Source of the DNA: Arthrobacter sp. SO3 | GTDB lineage: Bacteria > Actinomycetota > Actinomycetes > Actinomycetales > Micrococcaceae | Direction: 5' to 3' | Length of the DNA stretch: 61,112 bases | NCBI RefSeq assembly: GCF_020532825.1 | Contig: NZ_MQTS01000192.1 | Coordinates: forward strand, 19,960 to 81,071 | The notes under the pieces: generated by a model | The model's input: the letters and a program-made list of their open reading frames with translations, nothing else | Databases searched by the model: none | What the model was told of the DNA's origin: nothing | Part shown: piece after piece, positions 10,136 through 18,079 of the stretch | Layout: every line of letters begins with the position of its first letter | How positions within the stretch are numbered: the stretch's first letter is position 1 | Program-made: the position numbers and the translations under genes

Positions 10136-10648
10136 ATGTCCGCCGAGAGCACGAGTGGTCCCCCGCCTCTCGTGGTCGGCGTGTTCCCGGGGCAGAGCCC
10201 CGAGGTGCTGCGCGCTGCCGCCTCGCTGGCAAGGCAAATCGCTGCCCCCCTGATCTGCGCCCATGTGGATGAGGCAAGCTACCTTGTGGAGTGGGATCCG
10301 GCGCGGTCCGCGCACCGGCTCTCACGGCACCCGGACACGGACAACGCCGAAATCCGGGCCGTGACCCAGGAATTGCGGAACAACATCGGCTCGGCCTGCG
10401 AGCCCCTGGGCGTGCACTGGACACTGCGGACGCTGGCGGGGGACCCGGCCCGGGCACTTGGCCGGCTGGCAGCCGAGGTCGGTGCCGCAATGATCATCGT
10501 GGGCACCCCGGAACCCGGCCTGGGCCACCGCGTGTCCGCCGCACTCAACGGTTCGGTGGCCGCGTGGCTCAGCCACCATCAGGACCATCCGATCCTGATC
10601 GTTCCGGTCCGGGCGGCATTCCATCACCGGACACAAAATGGCACCTGA
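10136..10648 (+). CDS. Universal stress protein (UspA family)
   Basis: 170 aa single Usp domain. It starts with PPLVVGVFPGQSPEV and ends with an ATP-binding-type signature (GTPEPGLG, then NGSVAAWL) and HPILIVPV. ATP-binding Usp proteins act in stress survival in the cytoplasm. A CACAAT box at 10125-10130 lies only 6 bases before the ATG, so a leaderless transcript is possible, although the -35 region is weak. Confidence 0.88.
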   Translation: MSAESTSGPPPLVVGVFPGQSPEVLRAAASLARQIAAPLICAHVDEASYLVEWDPARSAHRLSRHPDTDNAEIRAVTQELRNNIGSACEPLGVHWTLRTLAGDPARALGRLAAEVGAAMIIVGTPEPGLGHRVSAALNGSVAAWLSHHQDHPILIVPVRAAFHHRTQNGT

Positions 10649-10671
10649 CAGGTTCCCGGCCGGAGGCCGGC

Positions 10672-11229
10672 GTGGCCGTGCCGCTTGACCGTGACTTTGT
10701 TGTTGCCGAATACCGGCGCAGTTGCGCAGAGCTCGAAGCGACCTTGGTGTGCCTGTCGCCCGCGGCACTGCAGCGCCGCAGCGCGGGCACCCGCTGGAGC
10801 AACGAGGAACTGCTCTACCACATGGTGTTCGGGTATGTTGTGGTGCTGGCACTGCTGCCTCTGGTGCGGGTCTTCGGACGGCTGCCCGTCCCGGTCAACC
10901 GCGGTTTCGCGTGGCTCCTGGACGCCGGAACGGCTCCGTTCGACGTCATCAACTTCTGGGGCTCCAAAGGGGGCGCGCGCCTCTTCAACCGGCGCCGGAT
11001 GGCCGCCAAGCTGCGCCGGGTGACAACCGCACTGGCGCGGCGGTTGCGCCGGGAGACCGAAGCCGGCCTGGCCCTCCGCATGTCCTTCCCGACCCGCTGG
11101 GACCCGTTCTTCAAAGAAACCATGACCCTGGCGGAAGTCTATGCATACCCCGTGGCGCACTTTGATTTCCACGCCGCCCAGCTTTCCCTGGACCCGGATC
11201 CCGGGGCTTCCCGGCGTCCCCGAAAGTAA
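10672..11229 (+). CDS. DinB-fold protein
   Basis: 185 aa from GTG at 10672. It appears to be a four-helix DinB/YfiT-like fold: WSNEELLYHMVFGY supplies the first metal-ligand His and HFDFHAAQL near the end supplies an H-x3-H pair, the usual DinB triad. Many actinobacterial members are mycothiol- or bacillithiol-type thiol transferases, but nothing here identifies a substrate. It follows uspA by 23 bases and may share its transcript. The start is uncertain; GTG at 10678 is an alternative. Confidence 0.6.
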   Translation: MAVPLDRDFVVAEYRRSCAELEATLVCLSPAALQRRSAGTRWSNEELLYHMVFGYVVVLALLPLVRVFGRLPVPVNRGFAWLLDAGTAPFDVINFWGSKGGARLFNRRRMAAKLRRVTTALARRLRRETEAGLALRMSFPTRWDPFFKETMTLAEVYAYPVAHFDFHAAQLSLDPDPGASRRPRK

Positions 11230-11323
11230 AGCGAAAGTAGTTATTCGGGGTGCTGGCTTTCTGCGCCTACCGCCCAGTATGCTTGAATTCGTAGGCGGAC
11301 GATCGACTGCCGACCCAAAGACT

Positions 11324-11368
11324 GCTCCGGAGTGCGTATCCCCCAATAACGCACTCCGGAGCTTTTTT
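11324..11368 (+). terminator. Strong intrinsic terminator, possibly of a small RNA
   Basis: Perfect 14-bp stem (GCTCCGGAGTGCGT and its complement) with an 11-base loop containing five consecutive C, followed directly by TTTTTT. It sits 95 bases after the DinB stop and 87 before csoR. The intervening DNA holds a second inverted repeat (CGCCTAC 11264-11270 with GTAGGCG 11291-11297). It may terminate the usp-dinB transcript or an independent short RNA. Confidence 0.8.
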
Positions 11369-11403
11369 GTGTCCGGAGATCCACGGGGGCGCCCACGCGG
11401 AGA

Positions 11404-11418
11404 TACCCCCAAGGGGTA
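11404..11418. promoter_or_regulatory. Upstream CsoR-type copper operator
   Basis: Near-palindrome TACCCC-CCA-AGGGGTA, 36 bases before csoR. The C/G-tract palindrome flanked by TA is the pattern bound by CsoR repressors. Confidence 0.65.
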
Positions 11419-11419
11419 C

Positions 11420-11448
11420 TTGCGTCATACCCCTAGGGGGTATATGTT
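11420..11448 (+). promoter_or_regulatory. csoR promoter, predicted leaderless, with CsoR operator in its spacer
   Basis: -35 TTGCGT (11420-11425), 17-base spacer, -10 TATGTT (11443-11448). The expected start falls on the A of the csoR ATG (11455), and no Shine-Dalgarno precedes it, so the mRNA is predicted to be leaderless. The spacer contains the palindrome ATACCCC-TAG-GGGGTAT (11427-11443), so bound CsoR would block RNA polymerase directly. Confidence 0.72.
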
Positions 11449-11454
11449 GAATTC

Positions 11455-11802
11455 ATGAACGAGCCTGAAGTCCCCGTCATGGCAGCCGCGGACGCCGAGC
11501 TGCACCAACAGCACGGCTATTCCTCCAACAAAGAGGCCTACCTGCGGCGACTCAAACGGATCGAGGGCCAGGTGCGCGGCATCGCGCGGATGGTCGATGA
11601 GGACAAGTACTGCATCGACATCCTTACCCAGGTCGCAGCCGTCACCAAAGCCCTGCATGCCGTCAGCCTCGGACTGGTGGAGGAGCACATCGGCCACTGC
11701 GTCGTCGGCGCCGCCTCCGAACCGGACCCCCAGCTGCGGGCCGAAGCCATCGACTTCAAGGTCAAGGAGGCCACCGATGCCATCGGGCGCCTGCTGCGGT
11801 AG
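11455..11802 (+). CDS. csoR: Copper-sensing repressor CsoR
   Basis: 115 aa, all-helical CsoR/RcnR fold. The Cu(I) ligand set is intact: Cys53 (DEDKYC), His78 and Cys82 (EEHIGHC) with the correct H-x3-C spacing. KRIEGQVRGIARMVDED is the DNA-binding helix region. It represses the operon in the absence of Cu(I) and releases on binding. Followed at once by copZ and copA in the same direction. An N-terminal His-containing stretch (ELHQQHGYSSN) precedes the core. Confidence 0.95.
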   Translation: MNEPEVPVMAAADAELHQQHGYSSNKEAYLRRLKRIEGQVRGIARMVDEDKYCIDILTQVAAVTKALHAVSLGLVEEHIGHCVVGAASEPDPQLRAEAIDFKVKEATDAIGRLLR

Positions 11803-11869
11803 CGGCAACACCACTCACCACACATCCGGGCTGATGAACCATCAGCAGCCCACCCACAAGGAGCCAGCC

Positions 11870-12100
11870 ATGAGCACCGTTTCCACCACCGTCAACGTTT
11901 CAGGCATGACTTGCGGTCACTGCGTCTCATCCGTCAGCGAAGAGCTCGAGGCGCTGGCCGGCGTTGAGACAGTCGACGTCGACCTCAACTCCGGCGGCAT
12001 CTCCACTGTCACGATCACCTCCGCCGGGGCCCTGTCCAGCTCCGAGATCGGCGAGGCCGTCGCCGAAGCCGGCTATCTGGTCGTGGCCAACGAGGCCTGA
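11870..12100 (+). CDS. copZ: Copper chaperone CopZ (heavy-metal-associated domain)
   Basis: 76 aa single HMA domain with the Cu(I) site GMTCGHC at residues 12-18. It delivers Cu(I) to the exporter CopA and possibly to CsoR. ATG at 11870 has ACAAGGAG upstream. It lies between csoR and copA in a tight operon. Confidence 0.93.
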   Translation: MSTVSTTVNVSGMTCGHCVSSVSEELEALAGVETVDVDLNSGGISTVTITSAGALSSSEIGEAVAEAGYLVVANEA

Positions 12101-12154
12101 ACCCCACCCGCCCGGCACACCACGCAGAGCACGCCAACAGGATTGGGAAACACC

Positions 12155-14479
12155 GTGAACCGAGAGCAACTGCTGGACCTGTCCGGAACCCGGGTGATCG
12201 AGCTCGACATCGAGGGCATGACCTGCGCGTCCTGCGTCAGCCGGATCGAACGCAAGCTCGGAAAGCTCGACGGCGTCACGGCCACGGTCAACCTGCCCCT
12301 GGAATCAGCCCACGTGACGGCCCCGGCAGACATTACCGACGCCCAGATCACCGCCACAGTGGAGGCAGCAGGCTACAAGGCGAAGGTCCACGCCCTTAGG
12401 TACCCAGCCACACCGGCTGAGCCGGTCAGTGCGGCGATGTCGACACAGCCAACCACCGTCGGTGACCTTCCGGCGTCCGCGGCGGCAGCCAAGCTCCGCC
12501 CCCGCCTGATCGTGGCGGCCATCCTCACCGTTCCGGTGTTCCTTATGTCGATGTTCCCGGCGTTCCAATTCGCCAACTGGGGCTGGGTAGCAGGAGTCCT
12601 GGCCCTGCCGGTGGTTACCTGGGCGGCGTGGCCCTTCCACCGGGCAGCCGCCATCAACGCCCGGCACCTCTCCTCCACGATGGACACGCTCGTCTCCATC
12701 GGCGTGACTGCGGCGTACGTCTTCTCGGCCTGGCAGCTTTCCGTGGACCCGCTGATGACCGCTCCCCAGCAGGGAATGGAGAGCATGGAAATGGACTCCG
12801 GCGGTCTTTACTTCGAGGTCGCCTCGGTCGTCACCACTTTCCTGCTGCTGGGCCGGTACCTGGAGGCCAATGCCAAGCAAAAGGCCGGAGACGCCCTCAA
12901 GACCCTGCTGAACCTGGGCGCCAAGGACGCCACGGTCCTCCGCGACGGCCGGGAGGAGCAGATCCCGGCCGATCACCTGGCGGTGGGCGACCTCATTGTG
13001 GTCCGCCCCGGCGAGAAGATTGCCACTGACGGCATCGTCGTCGACGGGTCCTCCGCTGTCGATGCCTCGCTGGTCACGGGCGAATCGGTGCCGGTGGAAG
13101 TCGGCCCGGACAGCCCGGTCACGGGCGCCACCATCAACACCTCCGGTCGGCTGCTGGTCCGCGCCACACGCGTCGGCGCCGAAACCACCCTGTCCCAGAT
13201 GGGCCGGTTGGTCTCCCAGGCGCAGACCGGCAAGGCGCAGATCGCACGCCTCGCGGACCGGATCAGTGCAGTATTCGTGCCGGTGGTCCTGGCCATCGCC
13301 GCGGTGACCTTCGGCGCCTGGCTGCTCGCGGCCGGCCCGGGGATCAGCGATGCCGAGCTCCGTGCAGCGTTTACGGCTGCCGTCGCAGTACTGGTCATTG
13401 CCTGCCCTTGCGCCCTGGGGCTGGCCACGCCCGTGGGGCTGCTCACCGGGACCGGCCGGGGCGCCCAGTTGGGCATCCTGATCAGGGGCCCCCAGGTCCT
13501 AGAGGACACCCGGACCGTCGACACCATCCTGCTGGACAAGACCGGCACCGTGACCACCGGCCACCTCGCGGTCGACGGCACGGAGGCATTCGGACCGTTC
13601 GAGCCCGCCCAGGTGCTGCGTTTGGCCGGAGCCCTGGAGGCCGCATCCGAACACCCGATCGCCCGCGCCATCGCTGCTGCGGCAGCCCCGGCCGAGGGTC
13701 CGGACAGCGCCTCAGCTACCCTTCCCGCCGTCGTCAATTTCCGCTCCGCGCCCGGCGGCGGTGTCCAGGGCACCGTCGAGGGCCGGCTGGTGACGGCAGG
13801 CCGTACGGGCTGGCTGGAGCAGAACGGCATCACTCCGGCCGCGGCGCAACGGGAGGCCCTCAGTGCCGCCGAGGGCTCCGGGGCGACCGTGATCTGGCTC
13901 GCCGTGGACGGGGAGCCGGCTGGCATCATCAGCCTCCGGGATACGGTCAAGCGTGGCTCTGCCGCGGCGATCCTGCGGCTCCGCGGGCTGGGTCTCCGGC
14001 CGATTCTCCTGACCGGGGACAACGCCGCCGTGGCCGCGCAGGTGGCAGCCGCCGTCGGCATCGCCCCGGAGGATGTCTTCGCGGGCGTGCTGCCGGAGGG
14101 CAAGGTCGAGGCGGTGCGGAAGCTGCAATCGCACGGCGCCACTGTCGCTATGGCCGGTGACGGCGTCAACGACGCCGCGGCGCTGGCCCAGGCGGATCTG
14201 GGCATCGCGATGGGTTCCGGCACCGATGTTGCGATCGAGGCCGCCGACCTGACGGTGATGGGCAACGAACTGGGGCAGGTCGCCCAGGCAATCGAGCTAT
14301 CCCGCCGGACCCTGGCGATCATCAAGACGAACCTCTTTTGGGCGTTTTTCTACAACGCCGTGGGCATCCCCGTGGCGGCCCTGGGGCTGCTCAACCCGAT
14401 GATCGCAGGCGCGGCCATGGCCGCCAGCTCCGTGCTGGTTGTGGCCAACTCGCTGCGGCTGCGCAGCTTCGGCAAGTAG
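12155..14479 (+). CDS. copA: Copper-exporting P1B-type ATPase CopA
   Basis: 774 aa from GTG at 12155; a TTG 12 bases earlier sits directly on the AGGA and is less likely. One N-terminal HMA (GMTCASC), a Met-rich periplasmic loop (GMESMEMDSGGLYFE), the ion-channel motif CPC in IACPCALGLATP, phosphorylation site DKTGTVT, SEHPIA for nucleotide binding, and GDGVND. Eight membrane helices are expected. It pumps Cu(I) out of the cytoplasm. The CPC and HMA motifs favour Cu(I)/Ag(I) over other metals. Confidence 0.96.
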   Translation: MNREQLLDLSGTRVIELDIEGMTCASCVSRIERKLGKLDGVTATVNLPLESAHVTAPADITDAQITATVEAAGYKAKVHALRYPATPAEPVSAAMSTQPTTVGDLPASAAAAKLRPRLIVAAILTVPVFLMSMFPAFQFANWGWVAGVLALPVVTWAAWPFHRAAAINARHLSSTMDTLVSIGVTAAYVFSAWQLSVDPLMTAPQQGMESMEMDSGGLYFEVASVVTTFLLLGRYLEANAKQKAGDALKTLLNLGAKDATVLRDGREEQIPADHLAVGDLIVVRPGEKIATDGIVVDGSSAVDASLVTGESVPVEVGPDSPVTGATINTSGRLLVRATRVGAETTLSQMGRLVSQAQTGKAQIARLADRISAVFVPVVLAIAAVTFGAWLLAAGPGISDAELRAAFTAAVAVLVIACPCALGLATPVGLLTGTGRGAQLGILIRGPQVLEDTRTVDTILLDKTGTVTTGHLAVDGTEAFGPFEPAQVLRLAGALEAASEHPIARAIAAAAAPAEGPDSASATLPAVVNFRSAPGGGVQGTVEGRLVTAGRTGWLEQNGITPAAAQREALSAAEGSGATVIWLAVDGEPAGIISLRDTVKRGSAAAILRLRGLGLRPILLTGDNAAVAAQVAAAVGIAPEDVFAGVLPEGKVEAVRKLQSHGATVAMAGDGVNDAAALAQADLGIAMGSGTDVAIEAADLTVMGNELGQVAQAIELSRRTLAIIKTNLFWAFFYNAVGIPVAALGLLNPMIAGAAMAASSVLVVANSLRLRSFGK

Positions 14480-14500
14480 CCCCCAGCATCGGTCTGCCCC

Positions 14501-14773
14501 TCAGGCCGCACCAAAGCGGACGGCAGCCCTTGCTTTCGCCTTGGCGGCCTCCTCCCCGCGGTCCCTTGCCGGGGCGAGAGTCACCAGGGAGTCGAGCAGG
14601 TGCTGCGTGGCGTGGGCAATCTCATGCACGGCCCGGTCGAAGGCCTCTTCGTTGGCCTTGGACGGTTTGGTGCTGCCACTGACCTTGCGCACGTATTGCA
14701 GCGCGGCGGCCTCCACTTCGGCGGTGGTGGCATGGGGTTCGAAATTATGCAGGGTCCGGATATTTCGGCACAT
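14501..14773 (-). CDS. DUF2277 family protein
   Basis: 90 aa. The start MCRNIRTLHNFEPHAT and the following AALQYVRKVSGSTKPS are the DUF2277 signature; this family is widespread in actinobacteria and has no established function. It is cytoplasmic, with an Ala/Arg-rich tail, and convergent with copA (21 bases between stops). Confidence 0.9.
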   Translation of the reverse strand: MCRNIRTLHNFEPHATTAEVEAAALQYVRKVSGSTKPSKANEEAFDRAVHEIAHATQHLLDSLVTLAPARDRGEEAAKAKARAAVRFGAA

Positions 14774-15018
14774 ATCTTCATGCTAGGTGCCATCCGTCGC
14801 GGGAACGAGTGCCCGACGCCTGAAATGGGCCGCTGCGGCCGGGCCGGACCGTGAGGGACAGCGAAGGGCGGTGCCGGCGGGATGGGGAGGGGTGCCCATC
14901 GACACTTTTTCGGCGGACAGGGTAGGTTCGAGGCAATGGACTTCCGGGAACAGCCGGGGGCCTTTGGGGGACGCCGGCAGGGCCCGGGTCCGTTCACTTT
15001 ATTGGAGGAGATTTTCGA

Positions 15019-15282
15019 ATGGCTATTTGGGGCGCAGACATAGCTCAGCTCAAGACTCTGGGGACGAAGCTGCAGGCGGGTTCGTCGGAGATCGACAAGC
15101 AGAAGTCGCTGCTGACCAAGGTGCTTGAGGGCACCGATTGGAAGGGCCCGGACGCGGACAAGTTCCGCAGCGAGTGGAACGGCCAGCACGTCGCCGCGCT
15201 GGCGAAGGTGTCCCAGGCGCTGCAGGAGGCCGGCAAGCACGCCAGCCGCAACGCCACGGAGCAGGAAAGCGCTTCCCGCTAA
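15019..15282 (+). CDS. WXG100-family (ESAT-6-like) protein
   Basis: 87 aa, two predicted helices around the hairpin motif W41-K-G43 (TDWKGPDADKFRSEW). WXG100 proteins are usually secreted by type VII systems. The C-terminal YxxxD/E export signal is not visible; the protein ends ATEQESASR. ATG at 15019 has GGAGGAG upstream. No EccC, EccB, EccD or second WXG100 gene lies nearby, so it is a solitary copy. A strong terminator follows. Confidence 0.88.
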   Translation: MAIWGADIAQLKTLGTKLQAGSSEIDKQKSLLTKVLEGTDWKGPDADKFRSEWNGQHVAALAKVSQALQEAGKHASRNATEQESASR

Positions 15283-15300
15283 GCCCAGGATCGTCAGCAC

Positions 15301-15333
15301 ACGGCCCGGACGCACCGCGTCCGGGCCGTTTTT
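15301..15333. terminator. Intrinsic terminator after the WXG100 gene
   Basis: 13-bp perfect GC-rich stem beginning ACGGCCCGGACGC, 3-base loop, then TTTTT. It separates the convergent WXG100 and EamA genes and can work for the plus strand. Confidence 0.82.
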
Positions 15334-15345
15334 GCCGGCACCTGC

Positions 15346-16413
15346 CTACGGCACCGGCTCGACGTCGTTCGCGTGGTCGAGCGCCTGCGGCATTGCAGCA
15401 CCCTCACCGGCCGTTGACCGGATCTCGTCCAGCCGGACCAGCACGACGCCGCCGACAATCAGCACCCCGCCGACGAGCTGGATGGGGCCCGGGAGTTCAC
15501 CAAGGAGCAGCCACGCCCAGATGACGGCGAACAGCACCTCGGTCAGCGAGACAAAGGATGCCACCTTCGAGCCCAGTGCCCGCGCCGCCACAATGCCAGA
15601 GACGTACGCGAGTACGGTGGCCAGCACAACGAGCCCTCCCAGCGCCACCCACCAGGGTGTGGTCCATGGTCCAAGGCGGGTGTCGGCGGTGCTGAATGCC
15701 ATCGGCAGCAATCCGGTTGCGGCCGCAAGCCACATGGTGACGGCGCCGACCATGAGCCCGCCGGAGGCGAGGATGATCGGCGGGAGCGTGTCGTTTTCCT
15801 TGGCTGTGATGAAGAAGTAGATGGCGAGGCAGACGGCAGCCGCGATCCCCCACAGCACGCCGATGAAGTCGATCTTGACGGCTCCGGTGAGGTCCAGCAC
15901 CAGGACCAGACCGCCCAGGGACAGCAGGGTCCCGGCGACCGTCAGCGGCCGCGGGCGTTTCCTGCTGGCGGCCCAGAGCCAGAGCACGATGAGCACGGGA
16001 GCCAGGTATTCCAGCAGGAGGGCCACCCCCACCGACAGCCTGGCCACGGCATTGAAATAGAACAGCTGGCAGGCGGCGACGCCAATGAGGCCGAAGAGCA
16101 GCACGGTGAGCCAGTTGTCCCTGAGCTGGTGCCAGCGACCACGCAGCGCCGGTATAGCGGGAACTGCCAGGATCAGCGCCGCCCCGGTGAGGCGGGCGGT
16201 AACGGCTGCCCCGGGGGTCCAGCCAGTCTCCAGCAGCGCCTTGGCAAAGGAGCCGGACAGGCCGAAAACGGCCGATGAGAATAAGGCAACCCCCAGACCC
16301 GAGGCCATGAATCCCGTTGCCGCGGCGCGCTTGCCAGCGCCGTGGGTTCCGGCGGCGGGCAGCCCCGAATCGTGGATGGCCGGTGCTTCGGCGGAGCGGC
16401 GTGCGGCAGGCAC
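15346..16413 (-). CDS. EamA/RhaT-family drug/metabolite exporter
   Basis: 355 aa with ten hydrophobic segments in two EamA repeats (FGLSGSFAKALLETGW in the first, ILWLLLGELPGP-like stretch in the second). DMT-superfamily proteins export metabolites such as amino acids. About 45 hydrophilic N-terminal residues precede the first helix, so the true start may be further in. It is divergent from a CGNR regulator gene, which is a plausible controller. Confidence 0.86.
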   Translation of the reverse strand: MPAARRSAEAPAIHDSGLPAAGTHGAGKRAAATGFMASGLGVALFSSAVFGLSGSFAKALLETGWTPGAAVTARLTGAALILAVPAIPALRGRWHQLRDNWLTVLLFGLIGVAACQLFYFNAVARLSVGVALLLEYLAPVLIVLWLWAASRKRPRPLTVAGTLLSLGGLVLVLDLTGAVKIDFIGVLWGIAAAVCLAIYFFITAKENDTLPPIILASGGLMVGAVTMWLAAATGLLPMAFSTADTRLGPWTTPWWVALGGLVVLATVLAYVSGIVAARALGSKVASFVSLTEVLFAVIWAWLLLGELPGPIQLVGGVLIVGGVVLVRLDEIRSTAGEGAAMPQALDHANDVEPVP

Positions 16414-16423
16414 AGGCTGCCTC

Positions 16424-16458
16424 CTGTCAGGAGTAAAATAGGGTTATGCTCATGACAG
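16424..16458. promoter_or_regulatory. Inverted repeat in the EamA/CGNR divergent promoter region
   Basis: CTGTCA (16424-16429) and TGACAG (16453-16458) flank an AT-rich centre with TAAAAT and TATGCT, both -10-like. This is a possible operator for the CGNR protein; the arms are only 6 bp. Confidence 0.35.
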
Positions 16459-16485
16459 TACGCCACGCCAACGTAAGGAGTCAAG

Positions 16486-17028
16486 ATGGTTTTTGCCCCT
16501 GACACAGAAGTGGCCCTGCGGTCCGTGGTCAACCTCATCAACACCGCGGCCAACGGGGACGAACAACTCTCCACTACGCGGGACCTGGATCGGTTCCTGA
16601 AGGCCGAGGGATTTACCGGCTCGCGCACCCGGGACGCCGCCGAACTGGCCGGCGTGCACCGGCTCCGCGGGGAGCTCGCCGCACTGTGGCTCGCTGAGGA
16701 ATCCATGGCAGTAGATACCCTGAACAGGCTGCTGCGGGATGCGCGGGCGCTTCCCCAGCTCGTCAAGCACGATCAATGGGACTGGCATCTGCATGCCACC
16801 ACCCCGGACGCGCCGCTGGCCGACCGGATGAGCACGGAGGCTGCGATGGCCCTGGTTGACGTCATCCGCAGCAAGGAAATGGACCGCCTGCTGGTCTGCG
16901 CTGCCGAGGACTGCAATGCCGTGGTGCTGGACCTCAGCCGGAACCGCTCCAAGCGCTATTGCGACACCGGAAACTGCGCGAACCGTGCGCACGTGGCGGC
17001 CTACCGGGCCCGGAAAGCGGCCTCCTGA
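16486..17028 (+). CDS. CGNR-type zinc-finger transcriptional regulator (CANR variant)
   Basis: 180 aa. The N-terminal ABATE-like domain begins SVVNLINTAA; the C-terminal zinc finger reads CAAEDCNAVVLDL, then YCDTGNCANRAHVAAYR. Cys spacing fits a treble-clef-like finger, but the family signature Cys-Gly-Asn-Arg is Cys-Ala-Asn-Arg here. ATG at 16486 is preceded by AAGGAG. Divergent from the EamA exporter gene, the likely target. Confidence 0.87.
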   Translation: MVFAPDTEVALRSVVNLINTAANGDEQLSTTRDLDRFLKAEGFTGSRTRDAAELAGVHRLRGELAALWLAEESMAVDTLNRLLRDARALPQLVKHDQWDWHLHATTPDAPLADRMSTEAAMALVDVIRSKEMDRLLVCAAEDCNAVVLDLSRNRSKRYCDTGNCANRAHVAAYRARKAAS

Positions 17029-17098
17029 GCGTGCCGCAGAGAAGCTTCCCGGGCCACAGACCGCGGCTTCGGGCGGAAAACACGCAGTTTCCCCATAG

Positions 17099-17599
17099 AA
17101 TGGATTTATTCGGCAGGCCGCCTGCCGTCGAGCCCAATCTAGGGACATCACTCACAAGTACACGGAAGCCGTCTCCACTTCCACGCTGACCGGCGTCGTG
17201 GCGGGAACCCCGGACGACTTCGCCAAGTTCAAGGACGCCGCGAAGTTCGCCGGGCAGACGCCCTATTTCGTCTCGGTCAGCCACCGGATGGACAGCCTCA
17301 GCAAGGCATCCCTCGGCATCGGCGAGCCCAGGGTGACCGCCCAGCTCAAAGACGGATCCGACGCACAGTCACTCATCGTCTTCGGCGCCTTCGACCAATG
17401 CAAGAGCACGCGCTTCGATACCACCGGCACGGGGGATTCCCTGACCGTGGTGGCGGGCAGCACCATGGTGTCCTGCCAGGTCTTCCTGGCGCCGGTCGGC
17501 GATGAAATCAATACCGTCGAGTACACCGACTCCAAGTTCATCTACGCGAAGTACGGCGATAATCCCTACCTGAAGAATCCGATTTCCTGGACCAAGTAG
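17099..17599 (+). pseudogene. Probable 5'-truncated gene for an exported or lipid-anchored protein of unknown family
   Basis: The frame is open from 17099 (stop TAG at 17096) and reads protein-like from about 17141 (RDITHKYTEAVSTSTLTGVV) to the TAG at 17599, but there is no ATG and no signal peptide. The only in-frame starts are late, such as GTG at 17198, giving 133 aa that begins inside what looks like a domain. Two Cys (DQCKST and VSCQVF) could form a disulfide in an extracellular protein. I read it as a gene that lost its promoter and N-terminus; a short cytoplasmic protein from GTG 17198 is the alternative. Confidence 0.5.
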
Positions 17600-17639
17600 C
17601 AGTTCCGCCCGGGCGGGCCGGCCAGCGGCGTTCGCGGAC

Positions 17640-17996
17640 CTAGCGAATGTCGTCGCCGGGGCCGGCGTCCGGGGCGCCGGCATCAGGCTTGGACTGGGCC
17701 GGATGGCCGCCATGGCCGGAGTTGCCGGAGCTCAAGTTGATGCCGGACCCCTTGCCGAGGCTTTCGTCATTGGGCTTGTGGCCCATGGACAGCATGGCAA
17801 TCACGACCAGGATAACGATGAAGGCGATGCCCGCTGCAGTGAAGGCCAGGTCGAAGCGGGGCGTTTTGGCACTGCCTCCGGAGGCGAATATAAGGGTGGC
17901 AACGAAGGCCAGCACAGCCCAGAACGCGGAGAACATGAGTGGTCCCTTGACCGAGGTCCGCAGGGTGCGCGGTTCTCCAGATTTCTGCTGAGCCAA
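17640..17996 (-). CDS. Small two-helix membrane protein of unknown function
   Basis: 118 aa from TTG at 17996, chosen because AGGAGG lies just upstream on the minus strand. Two hydrophobic helices (AFWAVLAFVATLIF and AAGIAFIVILVVIAML) are followed by a flexible Gly/Ser/Pro/Asp-rich tail with an HGGH segment. I do not recognise a domain. The next gene upstream on the same strand encodes another membrane protein. Confidence 0.72.
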   Translation of the reverse strand: MAQQKSGEPRTLRTSVKGPLMFSAFWAVLAFVATLIFASGGSAKTPRFDLAFTAAGIAFIVILVVIAMLSMGHKPNDESLGKGSGINLSSGNSGHGGHPAQSKPDAGAPDAGPGDDIR

Positions 17997-18079
17997 GGTA
18001 CTTCCTCCTGCAGCCGACGCCGCCAGGCGTGGCAGTTGTGATACTGCAATCGTTCTACGCAAGGTAGAACCTGTCCCTA

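Noticed and set aside
11230..11368. Confident 6C small RNA
   Set aside because: Only one C-rich loop with five C is present and no promoter is clear, so it is listed as a possibility only.
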